The position numbers and the translations under genes are program-made. From Anaerolineae bacterium (lineage in GTDB: Bacteria; Chloroflexota; Anaerolineae; Aggregatilineales; Phototrophicaceae), in NCBI GenBank assembly GCA_022822545.1, contig JAJEBE010000037.1:18937-82936 (forward strand): a DNA stretch of 64,000 nt, given 5' to 3'. The notes beneath the pieces are model-generated. The model ran no database searches. It saw only the letters and a program-made list of their open reading frames with translations, and was not told the DNA's origin. Positions 9,240 through 17,524 of the stretch are shown piece by piece. Position 1 is the first letter of the stretch. Each line of letters starts with the position of its first letter.

Positions 9240-9533
9240 CCACCGAGTACACCGAGTTAATTCGAGGGCACAGGGGTTTTCGTATGTTTTCGGCCATTTC
9301 TCAATAACTGTCGCCTGGCTATCTAAACGGCTTTTCTCAGTAACACCAAGTAAGTCATGCAACAATCAGAAAGATAGTGTAGGGGCGACTCAAGAGTCGC
9401 TCAAATGCAAAATGGCGATGTAACGGGCGATCCAAGGGTAGCGTAGACACTCGCCCCTACAGATACCGAAATATCAGAATCATCGTCCTTTTTTTGCACG
9501 ACTTATTTGCGTTTACTTCTGTGTACTCTGTGG
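9240..9533. repeat. Outer inverted-repeat element enclosing MITE-like copy 1
   Basis: The left end (9240-9256, CCACCGAGTACACCGAG) and right end (9519-9533, reverse complement CCACAGAGTACACAG) form an imperfect inverted repeat of about 15 bases. The interior carries the smaller inverted-repeat element at 9346-9510. No coding sequence is present. A related single end lies at 23661-23708. Such CACAGAG/CACCGAG repeats occur as dispersed families in many bacterial genomes (general knowledge); the mobility mechanism here is unknown. Confidence 0.6.
9346..9510. repeat. Nested-palindrome MITE-like element, copy 1
   Basis: Terminal inverted repeats: CCAAGTAAGTCATGC (9346-9360) against the reverse complement of 9496-9510, matching at 12 of 15. 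Inside is a perfect second inverted pair GTAGGGGCGA (9379-9388) and TCGCCCCTAC (9451-9460). Copy 2 at 14597-14738 shares the same ends and inner arms. It is non-coding, and transcription would give a long stem-loop. Confidence 0.72.
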
Positions 9534-9705
9534 CTAATTCTTGTTTCTACTGCTGTTGAAGCGGATAGGGCTTCTCTGGGCGATTGCTCTGCGCCCAACT
9601 TCCCGCCGCGCGCAAGGCGCCTTCCGTCGGGCTAGCTACTATCATAATGCGAACTGGTCAATTACAATCTCGGCTTGGCGTACCGAGCGCAAAGACAGTT
9701 GAGCC

Positions 9706-11025
9706 GTGACCTACCGCAAAGTTCTCATATTCTGGATTCCGCTGGCTCTCGCCTGGCTGCTGATGACCCTGGAAGGCACGGTGATCCAGAGCGTGATCAG
9801 TCGCAAGCCCGACGCCGAGACGCAACTCGCCGCCTTCGGCCTGATGTTTTCGCTGTCGATCCTCCTCGAAACGCCGATCATCATGCTGCTCGCCACCAGC
9901 AATGCCCTATCGCGGGATCGGCAATCTTTTCGCCTGCTCTGGCGCTTCATGCTGGGCTTGAACATGTTCATCGCGGCCCTGGCCCTCTTGATGGCCTTCA
10001 CGCCCCTGCTTGATTTCTATCTCGGCGCCCTGCTCAATATACCCTCGCATATCATCGACGCGACGCGGCCCGGAATGAAGATCGTAACGCTCTGGGGCGC
10101 CGTTATCGGCTACCGGCGCTTCCACCAGGGGGTCATCATTCGCTTCGGCAACACGCGTTATGTCGGCTACGGCACGCTCATCCGAGTGCTCGTCTCGGGC
10201 TGTGTGGCCGTGTCCCTGGGCGCTATCACCAATATCGCCGGCACAGAGATCGGCGCCCTCGCCCTGATCTGTTCCGTATTCGCCGAAGCCCTCTACACGC
10301 ATCGCGTCTCGCGCCCGGATGTAAAGCGCTTGCTGGAAACACCGCGACCAGAGCATAGACCGCCGCTGACCTACAGCCAGGCTGCGCGCTTTCACTTGCC
10401 GCTCGCCGTGACCAGCCTGATCACCATGCTGGTCCATCCGGCAATTGAGCGCGGACTCGCCAGTATGCCCGATGCGACGGAGAGCCTGGCCGCCTGGCCG
10501 CTGATTCTCTCGATCATGATGATGATGCGAGCCGGCGGTCTGGCCTATCAGGAAGTCGTGATTTCATTGGACGACAGCGAACAGCGCCACCGCATATTGC
10601 GTAATTTCACCATTCGGCTCGGTCTCTGCCTCAGCCTGCTCATGCTGCTCTTCGCCACCACTCCGTTGATACAGCTATACCTCGGCGTCGTTCTCGGCGT
10701 CACCGCTGACCTGCACGCGCTGGTCATTGCCGGCGCGCAAGCCGCCTTCCTGCTGCCCCTGCTGACGACGCTGCACAGCTACTTCCGCGCTTTGCTCATG
10801 CTTAGCAACCGGACCGCCGCCATCTATCAAGCCATTTCACTGGGCTTCGCTTTGACCGCAATCATCGTCTGGGGCGGCATCGCCCTGGGCCTGCATGGCA
10901 TTCTGGCCGCTTCGCTCGGCTTGACGCTCGGGCAAGCCTTCGAATTGTCATATCTCTATCTGTCCTACCGGCGCGGTAAAGCCGCCCTGCGGCTCCATTG
11001 GCAAAACGCCGTCGCGCCTACCTAA
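9706..11025 (+). CDS. ANKH/MATE-like multi-pass transporter
   Basis: A 439-residue membrane protein with about 12 hydrophobic helices in two similar halves, as in the MOP (MATE/polysaccharide flippase) superfamily. The beginning (LALAWLLMTLEG, then RKPDAETQLAAFG and LLETPIIMLLATSNAL) resembles progressive ankylosis (ANKH) homologues more than multidrug MATE pumps. ANKH proteins export ATP, citrate or pyrophosphate in animals; the bacterial substrate is unknown. It begins at GTG 9706 without a clear ribosome site. The M24 peptidase gene follows after 30 bases, so the two may be co-transcribed. Confidence 0.7.
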   Translation: MTYRKVLIFWIPLALAWLLMTLEGTVIQSVISRKPDAETQLAAFGLMFSLSILLETPIIMLLATSNALSRDRQSFRLLWRFMLGLNMFIAALALLMAFTPLLDFYLGALLNIPSHIIDATRPGMKIVTLWGAVIGYRRFHQGVIIRFGNTRYVGYGTLIRVLVSGCVAVSLGAITNIAGTEIGALALICSVFAEALYTHRVSRPDVKRLLETPRPEHRPPLTYSQAARFHLPLAVTSLITMLVHPAIERGLASMPDATESLAAWPLILSIMMMMRAGGLAYQEVVISLDDSEQRHRILRNFTIRLGLCLSLLMLLFATTPLIQLYLGVVLGVTADLHALVIAGAQAAFLLPLLTTLHSYFRALLMLSNRTAAIYQAISLGFALTAIIVWGGIALGLHGILAASLGLTLGQAFELSYLYLSYRRGKAALRLHWQNAVAPT

Positions 11026-11055
11026 GCGGAGTCGTTCACGAAAGGATAAAGCGAC

Positions 11056-12309
11056 ATGAAGTTCACCGGCGAAATCCTGCCTTTGAGACAGCAAGCGGAA
11101 GTCGTAGACGGCTGGCTGAAGGCGCGGCTGGACAGCATCATTCCGGCACTGATGGCGCGCGAAGATATGGACATGTGGATCATCGCCTGCCGAGAATACA
11201 ACGAAGACCCTGTTATCATGTCGCTCCTGCCCGCGGCGTCAATGTCCGCCCGGCGGCGGACGATTCTGCTCTTCACGAGAGCAAGCGACGGCAGCATCGA
11301 GCGACTCACCCTCTCGCGTTACGGCTATGAAGGCTTCTACGAAGCCGCCTGGGACCCCGATGAAGAAGACCAGCAGGCCTGTCTTGCTCGCCTGGTGCGC
11401 GAGCGCGATCCCAAGCGCATCGGCATCAACGTCTCGCGTACCTTCGCCTTCGGCGATGGCCTGTCGCATACTGAATTTCAACTCATCAGCGATGCGCTGG
11501 ACGAAAAGCACCGCTCGCGCCTGATCAGCGCGGAGGGCCTCTGTGTTGGCTGGCTGGAGCAGCGCCTGCCGGAAGAGATCACAGCTTACGCCCGCCTTGT
11601 TGAGATCGGTCATCAGATTATCGTCCGCGCCTTTTCCACCGCCGTGATCCACCCCGGCATCACATCCACCGATGATGTCGTCTGGTGGATGCGTCAGACC
11701 ATGCAAGATGCCGGCTTGAGCGCCTGGTTCCAGCCTACCATTGATGTTCAGGCGCCCGGCAAATCTTTCCAATTTATTGACAACCCCTGCCTGACCATCC
11801 AACCGGGGGACCTGCTGCACTGCGACATGGGCTTTCATTACCTCGGCCTGGCCACGGACCAGCAGCAGCATGCCTACGTTCTGCGCCTTGGCGAGGCCGA
11901 CGCCCCGGCCGGATTACAGGCCGCCCTTCGCGATGGCAACCGCCTGCAAGACATCCACTTTGCTGAAATGCAAGTCGGGCGAAGCGGAAACGATGTCCTG
12001 CGAAGCGTGCTCGACCTGGCCAAAGCCGAAGGCATCCGCGCCCAGGTCTACACCCATCCCCTTGGCTGTCACGGGCATGCGGCCGGCCCAATCATCGGCT
12101 TATGGGACAAGCAAGATTTCGTGCCCGGCTCCGGCGAATACGCCCTCTTCGACCATACGGTCTACTCCATCGAGTTAAACATTCTCAAGAGCGTGCCGGA
12201 ATGGGAGGGGCAAGATGTCCGCATCATGCTCGAAGAAGACGCCGTCTTGACGGAGGGCGAAATGCGCTGGCTCGATGGCCGGCAGCAATCTCTCCACTTG
12301 ATCGGCTAA
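11056..12309 (+). CDS. M24 family metallopeptidase (Xaa-Pro peptidase-like)
   Basis: A 417-residue two-domain protein. An N-terminal creatinase-like domain (to about residue 165) is followed by a pita-bread domain. The five metal ligands of the M24 fold can be placed: D257 (HCDMGF), D268 (LATDQQ), a histidine in THPLGCHGHAAGP (H341 best), E373 (YSIELN) and E393 or E394 (MLEED). Family members remove N-terminal residues before proline or act on related amide bonds. No signal peptide, so it is cytoplasmic. ATG 11056 has AAAGGA about 10 bases upstream. Confidence 0.85.
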   Translation: MKFTGEILPLRQQAEVVDGWLKARLDSIIPALMAREDMDMWIIACREYNEDPVIMSLLPAASMSARRRTILLFTRASDGSIERLTLSRYGYEGFYEAAWDPDEEDQQACLARLVRERDPKRIGINVSRTFAFGDGLSHTEFQLISDALDEKHRSRLISAEGLCVGWLEQRLPEEITAYARLVEIGHQIIVRAFSTAVIHPGITSTDDVVWWMRQTMQDAGLSAWFQPTIDVQAPGKSFQFIDNPCLTIQPGDLLHCDMGFHYLGLATDQQQHAYVLRLGEADAPAGLQAALRDGNRLQDIHFAEMQVGRSGNDVLRSVLDLAKAEGIRAQVYTHPLGCHGHAAGPIIGLWDKQDFVPGSGEYALFDHTVYSIELNILKSVPEWEGQDVRIMLEEDAVLTEGEMRWLDGRQQSLHLIG

Positions 12310-12422
12310 GCAACTACCCGCATTTACAGGTTTTTTGCACCTTCGTCAAATTCTCCTAACAGCTCACTCCTACTATGACGTCGACAGTTTGATCAATCGC
12401 ATTGCTGCGAAAGGAGTGAACA

Positions 12423-13499
12423 ATGAAATCAATCGTACGCAATTTCCTGTTTCCCGCCGCCATCGGCATCTTTGCGCTCGCCCTCGTCTACGGCGTCTTG
12501 CCCCTGCCGGACATCCAAGCCATCGGCATCGTCGCCCATCCAAACGACATCTTCGCCGAGATCTACCAAACCGCCGGCCCCTCCGTCGTCGCCATCAGCG
12601 TGACGGCGGAAGCGGGCGCCGGCGGCGGTTCCGGCTTCGTCATCGACCGCGACGGGCATATCGTGACCAACGCCCATGTTGTTGATGAAGCCGATGAAAT
12701 CGTGGTTGAATTCCTCGAAGGCGCCATCGTCCGCGCCGAGCTGGTCGGCAGCGACCTGGCGTCGGATCTGGCGGTGCTCAAGGTCGATGTCCCGGCATCT
12801 CAACTTCAGCCCATCGCCTTCGCCGACTCCGAGCAGCTGACTGTCGGCCAGACGGCGCTCGCCATCGGCAGTCCCTTCAGCCAAGGCTGGACGCTGACAT
12901 CGGGGATCATCAGCGCGATCGACCGCACCATTCAAGGCTTGACCGAATTTTCCATCGGCGGCGTCATCCAGACTGACGCTTCGATCAACCCCGGCAACAG
13001 CGGCGGCCCGCTCATCAACCTCGATGGGGAAGTCATCGGCGTCAATTCGCAGATCATCAGCGGCGCCCGCAGCAGCTCCGGCGTCGGCTTCGCTATCCCG
13101 TCAAATCTGACGCAGCGCGTCGCCGAAACCTTGATCGAAAACGGCGAAATGACTTACAGCTACCTGGGGATTTCCGGCTTCGATGTCAACATTGACGCCA
13201 TCGAATCGCTTGAACTGCCCAAGAGCTTCCGCGGGGTCGTCATCAGAGAAGTGGTCGATGACGGCCCCGCCGCCGATGCCGGCCTGCGAGAAATCACCCG
13301 CATGCTCAACCTCGATGACGAAATCGTGGGCATGCGCGCTGATATCATCACCGCTGTCGACGGCGTGCCGATAAAAGGGATGAATGATCTCATTACCTAC
13401 CTGGCGCGCCATACTCGTCCCGAACAGAAAGTCACGCTAACCGTCCTGCGCGATGGCGCGCGGGAAATGGAAACCTCGATCGAACTGGGCAGCCGCTAA
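12423..13499 (+). CDS. HtrA/Deg-type serine protease with PDZ domain
   Basis: A 358-residue membrane-anchored protease for protein quality control outside the cytoplasm. One N-terminal hydrophobic helix (residues 8-25) is followed by the trypsin-like domain with the triad H85 (TNAHVVD), D115 (SDLAVLK) and S193 (GNSGGPL). A single PDZ domain fills residues 250-358 and ends in the usual carboxylate-binding hydrophobic pattern. The start ATG 12423 has AAAGGAG a few bases upstream. The gene stands alone and ends at a strong terminator. Confidence 0.93.
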   Translation: MKSIVRNFLFPAAIGIFALALVYGVLPLPDIQAIGIVAHPNDIFAEIYQTAGPSVVAISVTAEAGAGGGSGFVIDRDGHIVTNAHVVDEADEIVVEFLEGAIVRAELVGSDLASDLAVLKVDVPASQLQPIAFADSEQLTVGQTALAIGSPFSQGWTLTSGIISAIDRTIQGLTEFSIGGVIQTDASINPGNSGGPLINLDGEVIGVNSQIISGARSSSGVGFAIPSNLTQRVAETLIENGEMTYSYLGISGFDVNIDAIESLELPKSFRGVVIREVVDDGPAADAGLREITRMLNLDDEIVGMRADIITAVDGVPIKGMNDLITYLARHTRPEQKVTLTVLRDGAREMETSIELGSR

Positions 13500-13517
13500 C
13501 TGCCTGCCCCTCGCTCC

Positions 13518-13547
13518 AGCCCCCGTTCAATCGGCGGGGGCTTTTTC
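13518..13547 (+). terminator. Terminator of the HtrA gene
   Basis: Stem AGCCCCC/GGGGGCT around an 11-base loop, followed by a T-run, 18 bases after the stop codon. Confidence 0.88.
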
Positions 13548-13782
13548 TGTTCTTCTGGCGCTGGTCGACATGGTTGCAGCCACAGGGGCGGAGAATATCG
13601 AGGGTATAATCCCGCCGATTCGGAGAATCTGATGCGGCGCGCCAAGGGTTCCCCGATATTTATTCTTTCCTGAGTCAGGGTTATTTGTCGCCACAGCCAC
13701 AGAATTCACCACTGCCTCATCGGGTTAAGCGCCGTCTTCTTGGGAGGCGTCTTGCCAGGGGCAGGTCGCGCGCATTGTTCGC

Positions 13783-14451
13783 CTACTGAAATGCGATTCG
13801 GTTGGGTTGATCATCTTCGGCGGGCGAAGATTCGGGATTGGATGGATTAGGGCGCGGCTCTTCTTCCGATGCGCTGTGCCAAGGGGGATGTTCGTTCGCC
13901 TGCCCCTCGTAGACGTATTTTATGCGGTTGGGCGGCGCGGTTTTCTCAGATTCATCGGCTTCGTCTTCGCCATCGTAGAGGGTTTGATCGAGCCAGTAGA
14001 CGCGATCGAGGGTACGCGCGAGGGATATGGTGCGGAGATTGACATCGGGGTCATCCGGTTCGAGGTCGGCGGCGAGGCGACTTGCGAAGTTCAAGAGTTG
14101 ATCGCGGATGTAAAGCAGGGTCTGGAAGTCTTCATTGACTTTATCGGGGTCCTTGCTTGCGGGCTTTGCGGTTGCCGGCGGTTGCATGGAGGGGTCAGAA
14201 GTAGGCGTAAAGTTTCCTGATTGTTGTTGATTGGTTAAATATTTGTCCGACATTGTCCGTTTGTCCGACAAAGAAATACTTTTTTCGGACAAAGTCGCGT
14301 TTTGCTGGCGGCGCAGCTTTTTCCGCCAGCGGCGGAGGGTACGATGATTGATGCCGGTGAGCAGGTGGACGGCGTTGATGTCGCCATGGATATCGAGCAG
14401 GTCCATGGCGTCGCGTTTTTCGATATCTGAGTAGTTTCTGGTTTTGGGCAT
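13783..14451 (-). CDS. Helix-turn-helix DNA-binding protein, unknown role
   Basis: A 222-residue protein. The first 45 residues form a transposase/terminase-type helix-turn-helix (SDIEKRDAMDLLDIHGDINA, then TGINHRTLRRWRKKLRRQQ). A polar low-complexity linker, a helical segment (about 105-160) and an acidic Pro/Ser-rich tail follow. The frame is open up to 14814, but I place the start at ATG 14451 because GAGG precedes it and because the upstream part reads through a MITE-like element and has no protein character. No nuclease or transposase domain is present. It could be an orphan phage-type regulator. Confidence 0.65.
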   Translation of the reverse strand: MPKTRNYSDIEKRDAMDLLDIHGDINAVHLLTGINHRTLRRWRKKLRRQQNATLSEKSISLSDKRTMSDKYLTNQQQSGNFTPTSDPSMQPPATAKPASKDPDKVNEDFQTLLYIRDQLLNFASRLAADLEPDDPDVNLRTISLARTLDRVYWLDQTLYDGEDEADESEKTAPPNRIKYVYEGQANEHPPWHSASEEEPRPNPSNPESSPAEDDQPNRIAFQ

Positions 14452-14596
14452 GGTGGTCCTCGGTTCGTCAGGATTGAGGATATTATAGCACGAATGTTCT
14501 GATAAAGTCAACAGCAACGAGCAGATTGATAGCGCATCCATTTCGGTTGAAACTGAAAACTTTAGCACCGAGAATCGTATAGGAAAATAAGCAAGA

Positions 14597-14738
14597 CCAA
14601 GTAAGTCATGCGAAAAAACGAGCCTTGTAGGGACGATCAATCTGGTTGCCCGCTGCGGCTGCGACTTGTGGTTTCGGGCGACATGGTATGTCGCCCCTAC
14701 AGATCGTTGCTTTAGCGAAATTTGCATGACGAACTTGG
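14597..14738. repeat. Nested-palindrome MITE-like element, copy 2
   Basis: 142 bases with terminal inverted repeats CCAAGTAAGTCATGC (14597-14611) and GCATGACGAACTTGG (14724-14738), 13 of 15 matching. Inner arms are GTAGGGACGA (14627-14636) and TCGCCCCTAC (14691-14700). A third, innermost 9-bp hairpin GGGCGACAT/ATGTCGCCC lies at 14676-14696. It shares ends and arms with copy 1 at 9346-9510, while the centre differs. It sits between two divergent genes and carries no gene. Confidence 0.75.
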
Positions 14739-14881
14739 ATTTACTTATGTTTTTTCTTTGTGTCAGCGCGCCTTGACGGTCGGTGTCGGCGGTTGAAGCC
14801 CAGTCATCCTGCACGACCTGCTGTGAAAGTGAACCCGGCTCATTTGAATTTCAAGCGACTTCGATACACTGCCCGCAGATT

Positions 14882-14909
14882 TTGACTCTGCCACTTATGA
14901 CCTTATACT
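14882..14909 (+). promoter_or_regulatory. Promoter of the phosphodiester-glycosidase-like gene
   Basis: TTGACT (14882-14887), 16 bases, TATACT (14904-14909). Transcription would begin near 14916, which supports the ATG at 14942 as start rather than the upstream ATG at 14783. Confidence 0.65.
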
Positions 14910-14941
14910 GTAAGAAGAGTAGGAAAGTTAAGGTCCGCTTA

Positions 14942-16510
14942 ATGCCAGACATCGACTACCAACGCCAACGGATTCAACTTGAGGATGGCGCCTGGGCGAC
15001 AGCGCACCGCGTTGATATCCCCGCCGCCAAGCTCAAATTCGAAGACCTGCACCCGATGAGCAGCTACATCCGCCAGCAAGATATCGCCCGCATGTACTAC
15101 GCCAGGGCACAGGCTCGCGGCGAGGCCAACCCGCATATTCTCAGCTGGACCGCCATGCAGACCGATCGCCGTGCTAGCCAGCTCTTCCCGCAGCTCAGCT
15201 TGACGGCGGATGACGGTGAAAATATCATCTCCGCCAATTCATTCATCACCTACATTCTGCGCAAGGTTTTGGCCGCCGGCTGGCTTCAGTTGCACGAATA
15301 CCTGGGCGACACTTACGAATGGCAGCTCGATATTCCCGCAGTTCAGTCGGAATGGCGCGCCCGCGCCGAGGCCGTATTGGGCTGGCTGGAAGACGCGATT
15401 CAACTCGACCTCTACCCTAATATTGAGCGCGGCAGCTACCAGCCGCGTATCTTCCGTCCCTTTGATGTCCGGCACAATTTCGTTCGCATCGGCCGCTGCG
15501 ACTTCATCCGTCACTTCGTCCAGAATCATGAACGCGAGGCCCTCTTCAACACATCTCATTTCTTGCACGAACATGATGACCTCATCAGCCACCATTCCGG
15601 CTACGGCGACGCCATTGGTTTGATGGTGGCGGCGAATACCATTCTGCGTCCTCCTGTCTATCGCCGCGGCGCTTTGCTCTGCGATGGCGAAAGCTGGCGC
15701 GTTGAGACAGTCAGCCTTGCCGAGGTCAAGCTGATCTTGCCGGGCGATATCGCCATCAGCGCCGACGCCGGCGCCAAGTATCGCTTTGGCATCAATCCGG
15801 CCGAAGATGTTCCCATCGCCCTCTACACCCGCGCGGGCGGTTTAAGTCAATCAGGCCGCCCATTGCAGCACAGTCCCGAGGCAGCCGGCCGGCTGGAATA
15901 TGTTTTGGTCAACCGGCAAATCTTGAGTTGGAAGCGCGGGGGCGGGCTGCATATCCCCCAGAACGGCTTTGTGCTATCGCTGGCCGAAGGAGCGCTGCCG
16001 GCTGGCGTCAGCGAGCAAATCATTGAAGACGCCTGGGTGGAATACCAATTCGCCGACTCTGTCGGTCCTATAGTTTCAGGCATCCAGGCAGGCCCCATAC
16101 TTCTGCAGTCGGGCGAGCCTGTAATGGATCGGGAGGCGAGCGGCGAAGAGTTTTATGCCAGCCAGGGCGAAACGATTGGCATCTCGCCCGTTCACATGGA
16201 TCTTGCCGGCGCGGGCGACCGCAAAGCCAGGACCGGCCTCGGCATCAAAGCCGACGGCGATTTGCTGCTGCTGCTGGTCGATGGCTGCGAAAGCGCCAGC
16301 CGCAGCGATCGGGACAGCGCCGGCGTCAGCTTGACGGAGTTGGCGGGTCTATTGCGGGAGGCGGGGGCGCTCGACGCCTTGAACCTCAGCGGCGAAGGCT
16401 CTTGCCATCTCTTCGTCCAGGGCGGCTTGGCCAATACTCCCTCGGACCGCCGCGGACGCCCCGGCGTCGTCTACGAGCGGATGCTGCCCTCAATCGGCGT
16501 TGTCGGCTGA
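14942..16510 (+). CDS. Protein with C-terminal phosphodiester glycosidase-like domain
   Basis: About 522 residues. The last ~110 residues match the phosphodiester glycosidase (NAGPA/DUF2233) pattern: ARTGLGIKADGDLLLLLVDG, a helix beginning SLTELAGLLREAGALDALNL, then SGEGSCHLFVQGGLANTPSD and a terminal RMLPSIGVV. This family removes sugar-phosphodiester caps or acts in exopolysaccharide metabolism. The preceding ~100 residues (from about RFGINPAEDVPIALYTRAG) probably belong to the same fold. Residues 1-270 are unfamiliar, rich in aromatic residues and histidines, and there is no signal peptide, which is unusual for the family. The usual catalytic DGGGS-type turn reads NLSGEGS here. It overlaps the end of the convergent Ldh_2 gene by 21 bases. 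Confidence 0.65.
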   Translation: MPDIDYQRQRIQLEDGAWATAHRVDIPAAKLKFEDLHPMSSYIRQQDIARMYYARAQARGEANPHILSWTAMQTDRRASQLFPQLSLTADDGENIISANSFITYILRKVLAAGWLQLHEYLGDTYEWQLDIPAVQSEWRARAEAVLGWLEDAIQLDLYPNIERGSYQPRIFRPFDVRHNFVRIGRCDFIRHFVQNHEREALFNTSHFLHEHDDLISHHSGYGDAIGLMVAANTILRPPVYRRGALLCDGESWRVETVSLAEVKLILPGDIAISADAGAKYRFGINPAEDVPIALYTRAGGLSQSGRPLQHSPEAAGRLEYVLVNRQILSWKRGGGLHIPQNGFVLSLAEGALPAGVSEQIIEDAWVEYQFADSVGPIVSGIQAGPILLQSGEPVMDREASGEEFYASQGETIGISPVHMDLAGAGDRKARTGLGIKADGDLLLLLVDGCESASRSDRDSAGVSLTELAGLLREAGALDALNLSGEGSCHLFVQGGLANTPSDRRGRPGVVYERMLPSIGVVG

Positions 16511-17491
16511 GGCGGCCACATCCCGCAATTCTCGCCAGACGCGCTCGTCGAGCTCGACCGCCCCGGCCGCCACGTTCCGCTCGTTGATGCGATCGCCGCG
16601 CTCGCCCGGCGCCAATATCTCATCGACACCCGGCAAACGCGCCAGCCTCTTTATCCGCGCCAGCAAATCGCTAGCGCCGGTTTGGAAAGCAGCCAGGTCG
16701 TCGGCCAATAATTCCGGATCAATCGCGAAGACCAGGTTGCCCCAGTCCAGCTTCTTGCCATCCTCTTGGCGTATCGCCCCCACCAGGGGACGCGTCAAGA
16801 CCTCGACGATCAAAGCCAGCGCCGCGCCCTTGTAACCGCCGAAGGCTTTGATAGCGCCCGCCAAGGCTGCCGCCGGGTCCGTGGTCAGCCGTCCCTCGCT
16901 GTCATAGGCGACGCCATCTGGTATCGTCTCGCCTTCCGCCTTCGCCAATATGACGCCGTACCAGGCGATAGCGGCGGTCGCCATATCGAAGACGATTGGC
17001 GCGTCCGCGGTCGGGATGCCGATCGCCAGCGGATTCGTACCCAAAAAGGGCTCATAGGATCCATACATCGCCATCAACTCGGGCGAGCCCGAACAGACAA
17101 ATCCGATCAAGCCTGCCTCGGCGATCCGGCGCGCGTAATAGCCGATTGCGCCCGTCGGCGAGTTCGTCCGCCGCGCCCCGACAATGCCGAAGCCATGCGC
17201 TTGCGCTTTGTCAATTGCCAGCTCGGTCGAACACGACAGGACCACCATGCCCTGGTTCCAAGCGCCATCGATCAGCGCCGATAGCTTGGTCTCCTTGACA
17301 ATGGAGATGTCGCCCGCTTCGGGATTGGCCGGCATGCCCGCGCCCAGCAGCTTGATCACATTCTGGTTGTTGCCCCGCAATTGGGCGTACATGATGATAT
17401 CGAGGATGGTTTCCGTATCGTCCGCGGCGAAACCCTGCGCTCTGATCGCGGAGCGCGTCACCGACCGCAATTCTTCAATCGCAACTCTCAT
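16490..17491 (-). CDS. Ldh_2 family malate/L-lactate-type dehydrogenase
   Basis: About 333 residues of the NAD(P)-dependent YlbC/YbiC/ureidoglycolate dehydrogenase family, unrelated to classical lactate dehydrogenase. Typical stretches are the N-terminal helical LRGNNQN region, GIVGARRTNSPTGAIGYYAR, LGTNPLAIGIP, VFDMATAAIAWYGV and AFGGYKGAALALIVEVLT. The frame allows an ATG at 17515, but GAGGG stands at a better distance from ATG 17491. It lies 33 bases after the TIM-barrel isomerase gene on the same strand, which suggests a small catabolic operon. The substrate (2-hydroxy or 2-keto acid) is unknown. Confidence 0.85.
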   Translation of the reverse strand: MRVAIEELRSVTRSAIRAQGFAADDTETILDIIMYAQLRGNNQNVIKLLGAGMPANPEAGDISIVKETKLSALIDGAWNQGMVVLSCSTELAIDKAQAHGFGIVGARRTNSPTGAIGYYARRIAEAGLIGFVCSGSPELMAMYGSYEPFLGTNPLAIGIPTADAPIVFDMATAAIAWYGVILAKAEGETIPDGVAYDSEGRLTTDPAAALAGAIKAFGGYKGAALALIVEVLTRPLVGAIRQEDGKKLDWGNLVFAIDPELLADDLAAFQTGASDLLARIKRLARLPGVDEILAPGERGDRINERNVAAGAVELDERVWRELRDVAASADNAD

Positions 17492-17524
17492 TCCCCTGCC
17501 CTCGCTGCCGCGCATGCTCCCAAG

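Noticed and set aside
13783..14738. Complete insertion sequence or integron
   Set aside because: No transposase or integrase catalytic domain is present; only an HTH protein and a non-coding repeat.
14452..14814. N-terminal extension of the HTH protein up to 14814
   Set aside because: The extra part reads through the MITE-like element and lacks protein-like pattern; ATG 14451 has a ribosome site.
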